This document shows, one piece after another, positions 33,081-40,248 of a stretch of 47,511 bases of DNA. The translations under genes were made by a program, and so were the position numbers. The DNA is from Streptomyces gilvus (lineage in GTDB: Bacteria; Actinomycetota; Actinomycetes; Streptomycetales; Streptomycetaceae): positions 1 through 47,511 of the forward strand of contig NZ_JAKWBE010000046.1 in assembly GCF_022513565.1 (NCBI RefSeq), given 5' to 3'. Position 1 is the first letter of the stretch. Each line of letters starts with the position of its first letter. Below the pieces are notes generated by a model, which ran no database searches, was not told where the DNA came from, and saw only the letters and a program-made list of their open reading frames with translations.

Positions 33081-33301
33081 TTGCGTGTCTGCGGTACGCC
33101 CAGTCGGTGGCGAGGATGGAGAGCGCTCCCGGCGAGGGGCTATCTGAATGATCTTGGGATTCGCGGGCAGGAGCCGGGCATCCGTGAGGGCGGGGCTCGG
33201 TACGCGCCGCGACCCACGACTGCGCCGGCGGCGGCCCGGCGTCGAGATGTTCGCGCCAGGGCACGGCGACCCGCGTCCGGTCGGATCCTCTCGACCCGTA
33301 A

Positions 33302-33405
33302 AGAGCCCGCGGGTATCGCCCAGCAGGAGATTCCACCTGCCACCACGTAGCGGATCGCATCCAGCAGTTGGCGGTGGCAGTAGACCTCGGGCCGCCCGTG
33401 CGGCC
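33302..33405 (-). pseudogene. IS5-type transposase fragment
   Basis: About 35 codons read GRPEVYCHRQLLDAIRYVVA and GGISCWAIPA. This is the conserved N-terminal segment of IS5-like transposases, which usually continue with a DFPxWDRVY block. Both sides are degenerate. It lies in the divergent intergenic region between the TetR gene and the monooxygenase operon. Confidence 0.55.
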
Positions 33406-33538
33406 AGGACGGTCCTGTCCGGCTGATCAGCAGCATTGTTGTGCGCGTGCTGATGCGCCCCTCCAAGCAGGTAGGCGCCGGCGCCGAGGGTGATCCGAGG
33501 GCATGGCGACGGATCGGGCAGTGCTGCAGAACGTACAC

Positions 33539-33569
33539 TCGATACCACGACGTCTCGATACGGTACAGT
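33539..33569. promoter_or_regulatory. TetR-type operator before the monooxygenase operon
   Basis: It contains CTCGATAC twice (33,539 and 33,554), spaced 15 bases. The second is part of CTCGATACGGTACAGT, matching the site before the tetR gene. It lies 49 bases upstream of the first monooxygenase start, where a repressor would block transcription. Confidence 0.6.
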
Positions 33570-33617
33570 TTCGGGTTAGGTAAGAACGCGAGATCAGAAC
33601 CATCGAAGGAGACCCCC

Positions 33618-34637
33618 ATGTCCCGACTGGGCTCCGTTCCGCTGTCCGTCCTGGATCTGGCGACCGTCAGTTCCGGCAGCACCGACGCCGAGGCCGTCAA
33701 CCGCTCCGTCTCACTCGCACAGCACGTCGAGGGACTGGGATACCAGCGGTTCTGGACCGCCGAGCACCACAACATCCCGTCGGTGGCCAGCAGCGCGCCC
33801 GACCTCCTGGCGCTGCGCGTGGCGGACGCCACCTCGACCATCCGGGTCGGCGCGGGAGGGGTGATGCTGCCCAACCACTCCCCACTCCAAGTCGCGGAGC
33901 GCTATCTCACTCTGGAGGCATTCCACCCAGGCCGCATCGACCTCGGGCTCGGCCGCGCACCGGGCACCGACCGGCGCACCGCGCACGCCGTGCGCCGCTC
34001 GGAGGCCCTCGACTTCGGGAGCCAGATCGACGAACTGACCGGCTTTCTGGACGGTGCCCTGCCGCCCGGGCACCGTTACGAGGGGATACGGGCCCTGCCT
34101 CAGGGGCCGAGCCGGCCGACGCTGTGGCTCCTGGGGTCCAGCCTGGCGAGCGCGTCCCTCGCGGCAGCCCGGGGAGAGCGGTATGTCTTCGCCGCGCACC
34201 TTGCTCCCCACCTCGCAGGGGTGGCCGTGCAGCACTACCGGGAGCAGTTCCGGCCCAGCGCCGCTCTGCAGCAGCCGTACGCCATCGCCTCCGCCACGGT
34301 GATCGCCGCCGAGGACGACATGCAGGCCGACCGGCTGGCCGGCTCCAGCGCCCTGGGCTTCGTCCGCACAGCGACGGGGCGGCCGCAGCCGATACCGAGC
34401 CCGGAGGAGGTGGACGCGCACCGCTGGACCGACCAGGAGCGCGCCGTCGGTCAGTCCTACCTCCAGGGGCAGATCATCGGGGGTCCGAAGACGGTCGAGG
34501 CCGGGCTGAGCGACCTGCTCGAAACCACGGGCGCCGACGAACTCATGATCACCGCGACCGTGCACTCCGCCGACGACCACCGGCGGAGCTTCGAGATCAT
34601 CGCCGAGGCCGCGGCGGGCACGAAGGCGTCCCGCTGA
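33618..34637 (+). CDS. LLM-class (luciferase-like) flavin monooxygenase
   Basis: This 339-residue protein starts at an ATG six bases after GAAGGAG. It follows the luciferase-like TIM-barrel pattern of single-component-style LLM proteins (MsnO8 type): N-terminal LGSVPLSVLDLATV, FWTAEHHNIPSVASSAPDLL, VGAGGVMLPNHSPLQVAERY and RIDLGLGRAPGTD. It would use reduced flavin and oxygen to oxidise a small organic substrate. It overlaps the following flavin reductase by one base (TGATG), which could supply FMNH2. A repressor site lies in its promoter. The substrate is unknown. Confidence 0.9.
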   Translation: MSRLGSVPLSVLDLATVSSGSTDAEAVNRSVSLAQHVEGLGYQRFWTAEHHNIPSVASSAPDLLALRVADATSTIRVGAGGVMLPNHSPLQVAERYLTLEAFHPGRIDLGLGRAPGTDRRTAHAVRRSEALDFGSQIDELTGFLDGALPPGHRYEGIRALPQGPSRPTLWLLGSSLASASLAAARGERYVFAAHLAPHLAGVAVQHYREQFRPSAALQQPYAIASATVIAAEDDMQADRLAGSSALGFVRTATGRPQPIPSPEEVDAHRWTDQERAVGQSYLQGQIIGGPKTVEAGLSDLLETTGADELMITATVHSADDHRRSFEIIAEAAAGTKASR

Positions 34638-35245
34638 TGGGTGCCCTTGAAGAGCTGGCGATCCCCGCGCGTCCCGTACTGACCCCGTCGACGATCGTCT
34701 CCGTCACGGCCGGGTTGCGTCAGCCGTCGTCCACCCGGCTGCTCACGGACCGTCTCACCGAGGCCGTGACTTCCCAACTCGCTTCAGTCGGCGTTGAATC
34801 GAGTGCCCGCACGATCGAACTGCGCGACTACGCCCACGACATCGTCGACATGTTGCTGACCGGCCGCACCAGCGCGTCGCTCACCGAGGCGATCACGGCG
34901 GTCAACGGTGCGCATGCCCTGATCGCCGTGACTCCGGTGTTCACAGCGTCGTATTCGGGCCTGTTCAAGTCGTTCGTCGACATTCTCGGCAAGGAGTCCC
35001 TCGTCGACAAGCCCGTGCTGCTGGGCGCTACCGGGGGCTCGTCGAGGCACCAGCTGGCGCTGGAGTACGCACTGCGGCCGCTCTTCGCCCACCTGCGCGC
35101 CGACACCGTCCCCACGGCCGTGTTCGCCGCCCCCGAGGACTGGGGCCCCGAGGGCGAGGACCGGCTGGCGGCACGAATCGGCCGGGCGGCCGACGAGTTG
35201 GGCTCCCGCCTGCACAGCCGCGCCGGGCTGCGGCACACCCACTGA
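34637..35245 (+). CDS. NADPH-dependent FMN reductase
   Basis: This 202-residue flavodoxin-fold reductase starts at an ATG overlapping the previous stop. It shows the flavin-binding patterns of the CE1759/SsuE-like group: IVSVTAGLRQPSSTRLLTD at the phosphate loop, TPVFTASYSGLFKSFVDILG, and the GATGGSSRHQLALEYALRP segment. It would reduce FMN with NADPH and pass FMNH2 to the two LLM monooxygenases that flank it. The translational overlap with the upstream gene and the 25-base gap downstream support one operon. Confidence 0.9.
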   Translation: MGALEELAIPARPVLTPSTIVSVTAGLRQPSSTRLLTDRLTEAVTSQLASVGVESSARTIELRDYAHDIVDMLLTGRTSASLTEAITAVNGAHALIAVTPVFTASYSGLFKSFVDILGKESLVDKPVLLGATGGSSRHQLALEYALRPLFAHLRADTVPTAVFAAPEDWGPEGEDRLAARIGRAADELGSRLHSRAGLRHTH

Positions 35246-35270
35246 CCACTGCCACGCAAAGGAACACGAC

Positions 35271-36635
35271 ATGAACTCCAGTACCCCACAGCGCTCGATG
35301 ATCCTCGGCGCCCAGGTCATGAACTACGGCTCCGCCGAGGCGGCCTGGCGCTGGCCCGGCAGCGATTCCCGGACCTACCTGAACCCGGACACCTGGGCCG
35401 AGACGGCTCACGTGGCCGAAAGCGGCAAGTTCCACTTCCTGTTCATCGCCGACCACGCTGCCGTCCGCGAGGACCTGACCCACCAGAAGCCCTCGGCCAC
35501 GATCGACCCGATCGTGGTGGTCAGCCATGTGATCGACCACACGGAGCGCATCGGCGTCGTGCTCACGCAGTCGACGACCTTCAACTTCCCTTACACCGTG
35601 GCCCGTCAGCTCAAGGCTCTCGACCTGCTCAGCGGCGGTCGGATCGGCTGGAACGCAGTCACCACCAATGACCCGACCATCGCCGCGAACTTCGGCGTCC
35701 CCGTCGCCGACCGGGCCACCCGGTACGAGCGGGCGCACGAGTTCGTGCAGCTCGTGCAGGCCCTGTGGGGAAGCTGGGGGCCCGACGCGCTCAAGCTCGA
35801 CACGGAGGCCGGGGTGTTCGCCGACGCCTCCGAGATCCGCCCGATCGACCTCGGCGGCCGGCATGTCGCCTCGCGAGGCCCGCTGCCCATCCCGCCCTCA
35901 CCACAGGGGCAGCCGATCCTATTCCAGGCGGGCGGCGGTGCCGAGGCCCTCGCCTTCGCCGCCAGGTACGCCTCCGGGGTCTACTCCATGGCGACCGACA
36001 TCGAGACCGGGCGTGAACACCGCCGTGCCCTCCAGGACGCGGCCACGCGGGCAGGCCGGGCGCCCGAGGACGTCAAGCTCTTCATGGGGGCCTTCACGAC
36101 CGTCGCGGACAGCACGGAAGAGGCGCTGGCCCGCCGCGAGGCCCTGCTACGCCTGTCAGCGACACCCCTGTCCACGAAGGTGCGGCAGCTGTCGGCCCTC
36201 GTGGGTCTCGACATCCCGGCGAGCGGGCTCCGCGAACCGCTTCCCGCGCAGGACCGCGCCCTCCTGCGCCCGGCGCCCTACCAGCTGCACTCCAAGAAGG
36301 CCGTGCGCCTGCTGGAGGAGGGGCGCTCCCCCTACGAGGTCATCCTGCGGGGAATCACCGACTTCCACACCACGTTCCTCGGCAGCCCTGAGGAGATCGC
36401 GGACGAGATGCAGGAGCTCTTCGAGGCCGATGCCTGCGACGGCTTCGTCATCACCCCCGATGTGGTGAGCGACGGCCTGCCCGCCTTTGCGGAGAAGGTC
36501 GTCCCGGTTCTTCAGCGCCGCGGGCTCTTCCACGAGGACTACGAATCCGCCACGCTCCGTGGGCACTTCGGCGCCCCGCACCAGTACGGCCGAGACATCG
36601 CGGGGGCGGGCTGCGGCACGAAGTGGAACGCGTGA
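35271..36635 (+). CDS. NtaA/SnaA/DszA-family FMNH2-dependent monooxygenase
   Basis: This 454-residue protein belongs to the two-component LLM group that includes nitrilotriacetate, pristinamycin and dibenzothiophene-sulfone monooxygenases. Family landmarks are WRWPGSDSRTYLNPDTWAET, HFLFIADHAAV, TFNFPYTVARQLKALDLLSG with GGRIGWNAVTTND, and the late segment DACDGFVITPDVV. Length is typical. It requires FMNH2 from a partner, which the reductase gene just upstream supplies. Together with the first LLM protein it suggests degradation or detoxification of an organosulfur, amine or similar xenobiotic controlled by the TetR protein. Confidence 0.9.
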   Translation: MNSSTPQRSMILGAQVMNYGSAEAAWRWPGSDSRTYLNPDTWAETAHVAESGKFHFLFIADHAAVREDLTHQKPSATIDPIVVVSHVIDHTERIGVVLTQSTTFNFPYTVARQLKALDLLSGGRIGWNAVTTNDPTIAANFGVPVADRATRYERAHEFVQLVQALWGSWGPDALKLDTEAGVFADASEIRPIDLGGRHVASRGPLPIPPSPQGQPILFQAGGGAEALAFAARYASGVYSMATDIETGREHRRALQDAATRAGRAPEDVKLFMGAFTTVADSTEEALARREALLRLSATPLSTKVRQLSALVGLDIPASGLREPLPAQDRALLRPAPYQLHSKKAVRLLEEGRSPYEVILRGITDFHTTFLGSPEEIADEMQELFEADACDGFVITPDVVSDGLPAFAEKVVPVLQRRGLFHEDYESATLRGHFGAPHQYGRDIAGAGCGTKWNA

Positions 36636-36974
36636 CCGAGCCCGCTCAGTTGAACGGAGAGCTTTTACGGGGTGTGTGACCTGCACTTCAACGAAAAGAC
36701 CACGTCCGTTTCCGCCATGCCACCAAGAGCCGACAGCCACGACCTGCTGGCGGACCACCCGAGCGTCACCATTCCCCTCGGTCGACCCGGGCCCAGAGAT
36801 CGACCGGGGACAGCCCGGCGGGCGCGGCCGTCATGGTCGAGCAATCGGGCCGGCTTTGTTCACGAGACAGCAGATATACAGCATTTTCGACAGCACGCGG
36901 ACAGAGGCGCTGTTCGCATGTGAAGCCGGTGGGGAACGATCTTCGACGTCACGGGGAATGATCTTCAGGGCTTC
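36636..36974. other. Intergenic stretch ending in repeat copy B
   Basis: These 339 bases after the monooxygenase operon contain no convincing gene. An 83-codon frame at 36,672-36,923 has a weak ribosome site and unusual composition. The last part is the 93-bp repeat. Confidence 0.4.
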
Positions 36975-37009
36975 TTGTCGCCGCACGTCACACTCACTCG
37001 TGAACACCC
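36917..37009. repeat. 93-bp direct repeat, copy B
   Basis: This is the same length as 30,355-30,447 and about 90% identical. Here the repeat runs into an open reading frame and supplies its first dozen codons (SPHVTLTREHP). In copy A the corresponding frame is broken by TAG. Confidence 0.7.
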
Positions 37010-37685
37010 GGTCGAGGCCGGTCGCGTGCTGATTCTGGACACCGTCTTGTGGGCGCCGTCCGACAACGGGCAGCGGGGCATGCTCGGCACCGCCACGGCC
37101 ACCGTCGCATTCCGCCCCGACTCCGTCGAGCGCCCGGAGCTGCGCTACATGCTCACGAGCGCACAGGTGCGGGCCCTGGACGAACACCGCTCTGGCGACC
37201 TGCGCCTGGAGATCGAGGTCCGCGCCACCCTGCCCCAGGCGACCTCGTACCCGGGTGCCTCGGCGACGCTGTACATCTCAGTCGCCGAGAGCCGCTGGCG
37301 CCAGCAGATGGAGGGCCTCGGTCCGTCCCTCGCCGTCGAGATGTCCGTGCCCTTCCCCGCGGACGACGAAGGGCGCCAGGAAGCCGTCGGCTACCTGCGG
37401 GAGGCCCAGCGCCGGCTGCGGGACGACGACATCGACGGCGCCATGCTCGAAGCGCGTCGCACGCTGGAGTACATCAAGGTCAACAGCGGCTGGTCCTGGC
37501 CCGGCAGCAAGCCGGCCCGCGAGCGCACCCCGGAGGAACGCTGGGCCTGGATCCGGGCCGCGATCGAGGACCAGGCGAGCGGCGCGCTCCACAAGGACGC
37601 CGTCACCAAGACGTTCACGTACAGCCGTGCCGAGGCGGAGACGATGATCGCGATGGCGGCCGCGCTGCTGCGCCTGCTTGGCTGA
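36975..37685 (+). CDS. Hypothetical protein of 236 residues, possibly 5'-truncated
   Basis: The only start in frame is a TTG at 36,975, with a weak ribosome site. The frame is open back to a TGA at 36,921 and reads sensibly (GTIFDVTGNDLQGF), so the true N-terminus may have been lost at the repeat boundary. The N-terminal half is beta-rich (RVLILDTVLWAPSDNGQRG, then RPELRYMLTSAQVRALDEHR and LEIEVRATLPQ). The C-terminal half is helical with a short predicted coiled coil (YLREAQRRLRDDDIDGAMLE) and a conserved-looking ERWAWIRAAIEDQASGALHK. No family is recognised. There is no signal peptide or membrane segment. Confidence 0.6.
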   Translation: MSPHVTLTREHPVEAGRVLILDTVLWAPSDNGQRGMLGTATATVAFRPDSVERPELRYMLTSAQVRALDEHRSGDLRLEIEVRATLPQATSYPGASATLYISVAESRWRQQMEGLGPSLAVEMSVPFPADDEGRQEAVGYLREAQRRLRDDDIDGAMLEARRTLEYIKVNSGWSWPGSKPARERTPEERWAWIRAAIEDQASGALHKDAVTKTFTYSRAEAETMIAMAAALLRLLG

Positions 37686-37803
37686 CCCCGCCCCACCCGG
37701 TCCCGGGCCCCCGGGAGAACGGTCTCCTGGGGCTCACGGTCGTCAGCGGTGATAGAGAGGGCGCGAGCGGGGCGTTGTCAGTGCCGATGGCGATGATGGC
37801 CGC

Positions 37804-37989
37804 ATGACGATCACGATGCAGAATTTTGCGCTCACCTGGACCGACCCGGACGGCACCCCGCGCTCCTCCGCTGTCGCCTATGACAAGCCGAGCGCTGGCA
37901 GACGCAAGCAAGGACTCGAGGACGCTGGTTGCCGCGACGTGCAGATCGTGGAGACCAAGCCGGGTCAGCTGCCCGAAGCGGTGGCATGA
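37804..37989 (+). CDS. 61-residue hypothetical protein
   Basis: The small protein reads MTITMQNFALTWTDPDGTPR, then an Arg/Lys-rich turn and DVQIVETKPGQLPEAVA. It has a beta-alpha-beta feel typical of small conserved Streptomyces proteins of unknown function. The first Met is preceded by a purine-poor leader, so the third-codon-region ATG (MQNFAL) is also possible. It converges on the Doc-like gene across a hairpin. Confidence 0.55.
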   Translation: MTITMQNFALTWTDPDGTPRSSAVAYDKPSAGRRKQGLEDAGCRDVQIVETKPGQLPEAVA

Positions 37990-38024
37990 CTCCTGCCCCC
38001 GGGCGGAGATCTCAACGTCTCTCC

Positions 38025-38058
38025 TGGACCGAGCCTGGGTTCAGGCTCGCTCGGTCCA
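38025..38058. terminator. Hairpin between convergent genes, overlapping the doc 3' end
   Basis: TGGACCGAG (38,025-38,033) pairs with CTCGGTCCA (38,050-38,058), and an inner CCTG pairs with CAGG. It can terminate transcription from both the 61-residue ORF and the Doc-like gene, whose stop codon is inside it. Confidence 0.5.
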
Positions 38059-38415
38059 CTCTTTGAGCGTGTCGGCGAGGGCCCGTATGTCCATGTCCCC
38101 GGCCGTCACCTGCTCGGCTAGGTCGGCCGCCTCCTTTGCGGTGAACCGTGCCGTCCTGCCGCTGGCGTGTAGGTAGCCGGCCGCGACGGTGATGCCGAAC
38201 AGGGCGTTGCTGTGCTCCAGCGCCGGGACGCGGCACAGCGAGTGGAACAGCGCGGCGGCGCGGTGGTGGGGCTGGTCGTAGATGAGGTCGTCCATCACGC
38301 GGAAGCAGTGCCTGGCGCGGGCGGCCTCCAGGGCTCCCCAGTCCGTCACGTCCGGGTCGCCGAGCTGGGTGCGGGCAAGCTCCAGCAGCCACGGAAGATC
38401 AATGGTCAGGTCCAC
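38041..38415 (-). CDS. Doc/Fic-like toxin with degenerate active-site motif
   Basis: This 124-residue protein has the size and helical plan of Doc toxins (start MDLTIDLPWLLELARTQLGD). The region that should hold the Fic signature HxFxDGNxR reads VPALEHSNALFGITVAAGYL, keeping the Asn and the helix but lacking the catalytic His-Phe and the Lys-Arg. It starts 16 bases after a ribbon-helix-helix-like gene on the same strand, the usual antitoxin-first order. In classical Doc the enzyme phosphorylates EF-Tu. With this motif the activity is doubtful, although related degenerate Doc proteins are frequent in Streptomyces. Confidence 0.75.
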   Translation of the reverse strand: MDLTIDLPWLLELARTQLGDPDVTDWGALEAARARHCFRVMDDLIYDQPHHRAAALFHSLCRVPALEHSNALFGITVAAGYLHASGRTARFTAKEAADLAEQVTAGDMDIRALADTLKEWTERA

Positions 38416-38431
38416 TGCGGCAGGCCCGCCC

Positions 38432-38665
38432 TCACGCAGCGGTAGCGCTGGGCCCGGGCTGCGGTCCGAACCGGCTGGCGAACTCCTCGCGCATTCCCGG
38501 CGTGGCCAGGAACTCGGCGCAGCCCTGAAGGAACCGCGCCTTGTTCAGGCCGTCGGCCAGGACGCGGCCGGCGTACACGTCCGGGTCCTCGTGCCGCTGG
38601 TGCGCCTCGCGCTTCAGCTGCTCGTACTGCTCGTCATCGATCTCGATGCGGATTTCCCTGGCCAT
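38432..38665 (-). CDS. Ribbon-helix-helix-like antitoxin
   Basis: This 77-residue protein begins MAREIRIEIDDEQYEQLKRE, the beta strand plus helix of a ribbon-helix-helix DNA-binding fold. A second helix follows (DPDVYAGRVLADGLNKARFL), then a C-terminal tail (REEFASRFGPQPG) that could bind the toxin. It is upstream of the Doc-like gene and probably cotranscribed. By analogy it would neutralise the toxin and repress the operon. Confidence 0.75.
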   Translation of the reverse strand: MAREIRIEIDDEQYEQLKREAHQRHEDPDVYAGRVLADGLNKARFLQGCAEFLATPGMREEFASRFGPQPGPSATAA

Positions 38666-38703
38666 GCCCCCACGGTAGCCGGACCCGGTCGCTGAGGGGA
38701 GGG

Positions 38704-38733
38704 ATGAGCGGAGTGCTCTCCCATGAGGAATGA
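38704..38733 (+). CDS. Possible 9-codon leader ORF
   Basis: ATG AGC GGA and six further codons follow an excellent ribosome site (GAGGGGAGGG) and end in a TGA that overlaps the ATG of the next ORF (ATGA). The encoded peptide is MSGVLSHEE. It could couple translation of the following gene. Confidence 0.3.
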   Translation: MSGVLSHEE

Positions 38734-38915
38734 GTCCGCGACGGCGGCCGCGGCGGTCCCGGCAACGGATCTCGCCTGCCGACCGCGGTCGGATGCGGGA
38801 GTACAGCCCGGTCCCGCCGCAGTGGGCGGGTGTGCTATACGCCGGCGGACTGTCGTGCTACGGCTTTCCGCCCCCTCACTCAGCCGTCAACGCAAGGCGA
38901 GCGCCTAGCACTTGA
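38730..38915 (+). CDS. 61-residue basic hypothetical protein
   Basis: The frame starts MSPRRRPRRSRQRISPADRG and continues REYSPVPPQWAGVLYAGGLS, with a hydrophobic/aromatic middle. It has no independent ribosome site but overlaps the leader ORF stop. The GC-rich third-position pattern is compatible with coding, but an overlapping frame at 38,723 competes. No family is recognised. Confidence 0.35.
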   Translation: MSPRRRPRRSRQRISPADRGRMREYSPVPPQWAGVLYAGGLSCYGFPPPHSAVNARRAPST

Positions 38916-39063
38916 GGTGACGTCTACTGTCGGGAGCCCCAGTAGTATGAATCCCGCCTCACCAGACCCTCCCTTGAACTCCGCGTTGGGGGACGCGAGT
39001 TCACAGACCACCGGGACCCGGACCGCGGGTGCCGGACGGAGGGAAAGGTGAGGTGGTGGTGCG

Positions 39064-39192
39064 ATGTCCGACCTGGACAAGCACGGCAGGAAGAAGTGGA
39101 CCGGCCCTGAGAAGTGGCAGGTCATCCTGTCCGCGCTGAGCTTCGGGGTGGCGGCCATCGCCCTGGTGGGACAGTTCGCTCAGTACTTCTGA
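39064..39192 (+). CDS. 42-residue single-pass membrane protein
   Basis: An ATG after a GAGGTGG-type ribosome site opens MSDLDKHGRKKWTGPEKWQV, a basic N-terminus. One transmembrane helix follows (VILSALSFGVAAIALVGQFA, about residues 20-39), and the frame ends QYF. It is a typical small inner-membrane protein. A strong hairpin follows 43 bases later. The 130 bases upstream can fold into several stems (for example around TTGAACTCCGCGT and ACGCGAGTTCA at about 38,970-39,003), which may be a structured leader. Confidence 0.5.
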   Translation: MSDLDKHGRKKWTGPEKWQVILSALSFGVAAIALVGQFAQYF

Positions 39193-39235
39193 GTGCCCAC
39201 CCGAGGACCCGGTCGGACCGGCAGCTGCATGCAGC

Positions 39236-39266
39236 GAGCCCGGTCGGCATCTACTCGACCGGGCTC
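39236..39266. terminator. Perfect 11-bp stem-loop
   Basis: GAGCCCGGTCG (39,236-39,246) pairs perfectly with CGACCGGGCTC (39,256-39,266) around a nine-base loop, just downstream of the 42-residue membrane protein gene. Confidence 0.7.
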
Positions 39267-39454
39267 GTCAACTGCGTGAAGGCCTAGTTCTGGTTCCCGC
39301 CGGAGCTAGGCCCTTCGTGCTTTACACCCCTTCCGGGGCGAGACTTCATCGAGCTCTAGTTACTTCTAGTCTGCTCGACTTAGCTCGTACGACAATCTCT
39401 CACGTCATCGGATTCGATGCCAACATCCGCGATCGTTGTCGGAGTACCTTCTCG

Positions 39455-39757
39455 CTACGTCCTCCGTACGTTCTCGCAGCAGTCTCGCAACACTCTGGCT
39501 TCGCGTGGAAACCATCTCTGTGAGCCGTTGGGTGTTCTCCGGCGTTCGCCGATCTTGTCGTCGAGGGTGTTCCTTGCCTGAGATCCGTCTCGAGTAAGCA
39601 CGTCCGCGATTACTTCGACGTTCGCCGGCGCCGTATCGGTCACGCCGCAGGAGATCTGGGATGCCTGGATGCCGTGTCCGTACCCCGCCGACTTCACGAC
39701 TCGGCTCAAGACTTCCGCGCGATCACCGTTGAGAACGGTAGAAGCGGCCACTGACAT
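39455..39757 (-). CDS. 100-residue hypothetical protein in a lower-GC patch
   Basis: The frame begins MSVAASTVLNGDRAEVLSRV behind GCGGAGCG. It reads like a real protein: an Ala/Ser start, a helical segment, then SCGVTDTAPANVEVIADVLT. Codon use is clearly less GC-rich at third positions than in its neighbours, and the surrounding 39.3-39.8 kb is lower in GC. This suggests recent foreign origin or decay. The C-terminal part (REARVLRDCCENVRRT) is Arg/Cys-rich. No family is recognised. Confidence 0.45.
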   Translation of the reverse strand: MSVAASTVLNGDRAEVLSRVVKSAGYGHGIQASQISCGVTDTAPANVEVIADVLTRDGSQARNTLDDKIGERRRTPNGSQRWFPREARVLRDCCENVRRT

Positions 39758-39838
39758 CAGTCGCTCCGCAAGTCCGCTTGGTACGCGTCGCCCCTGGGAT
39801 GAGACTGAGGGGCCGCTCAGCGATCAGGGGTGAGGTAC

Positions 39839-40084
39839 CTAGTCACGCGGTTGACCGCGCTGCTGGAACTCGTGTAGGTCCCGGCTGCTCATGGGTGCAG
39901 GGTCAGGCCACGATCCCCGGCTGGTGTCGGCTACGGAAGTGTCCCGGGTGGCAAAGACATCGGCGAGCAGCGGGATGCGGTCGCGGGCTTCACGGAGGGC
40001 CTTGAGGAACGGGTCACCGGCGGCTGCCTCGACGCGTGCATCGTCGCCCGGCTCGAAGGGCGGCACCTGGGATCCGGTCTCCAC
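39839..40084 (-). CDS. 81-residue hypothetical protein
   Basis: The frame opens with GTG (METGSQVPPFEPGDDARVEA) and contains an amphipathic helix (PFLKALREARDRIPLLADVF). The second half is polar and probably disordered. There is no clear ribosome site. The helix and third-position GC pattern favour a real small protein, but no function can be proposed. Confidence 0.4.
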   Translation of the reverse strand: METGSQVPPFEPGDDARVEAAAGDPFLKALREARDRIPLLADVFATRDTSVADTSRGSWPDPAPMSSRDLHEFQQRGQPRD

Positions 40085-40138
40085 GCGAGGGACGGTACCA
40101 GCGGGCCCGGCTCCTGCCGACCGCGTTCAGGCAAGAAG

Positions 40139-40175
40139 AAAGGGGCAGCGGCCGTTAGACGGCGGGTGCCCCTTT
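40139..40175. terminator. Stem-loop upstream of the HEPN-like gene
   Basis: AAAGGGGCA (40,139-40,147) pairs with TGCCCCTTT (40,167-40,175), with inner CCGT/ACGG pairing. The flanking A and T runs resemble an intrinsic terminator active in either direction. Confidence 0.55.
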
Positions 40176-40248
40176 AAGTCTGCGACGAGCGTACCACGTG
40201 ATCGTCGCCGGGCGCGGGGTGTGTGATCCCCTCGACTAGGGTGCTGCG

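Noticed and set aside
33054..33548. Small minus-strand frames in the divergent intergenic region before the flavin operon
   Set aside because: Only a short segment (33,302-33,405) resembles a protein, an IS5 transposase fragment. The rest is Pro/Arg/Ser-rich noise around operators.
36672..36923. An 83-codon plus-strand frame after the monooxygenase operon
   Set aside because: It has a weak start and ribosome site, mixed composition and overlap with the 93-bp repeat. I could not support it as a gene.
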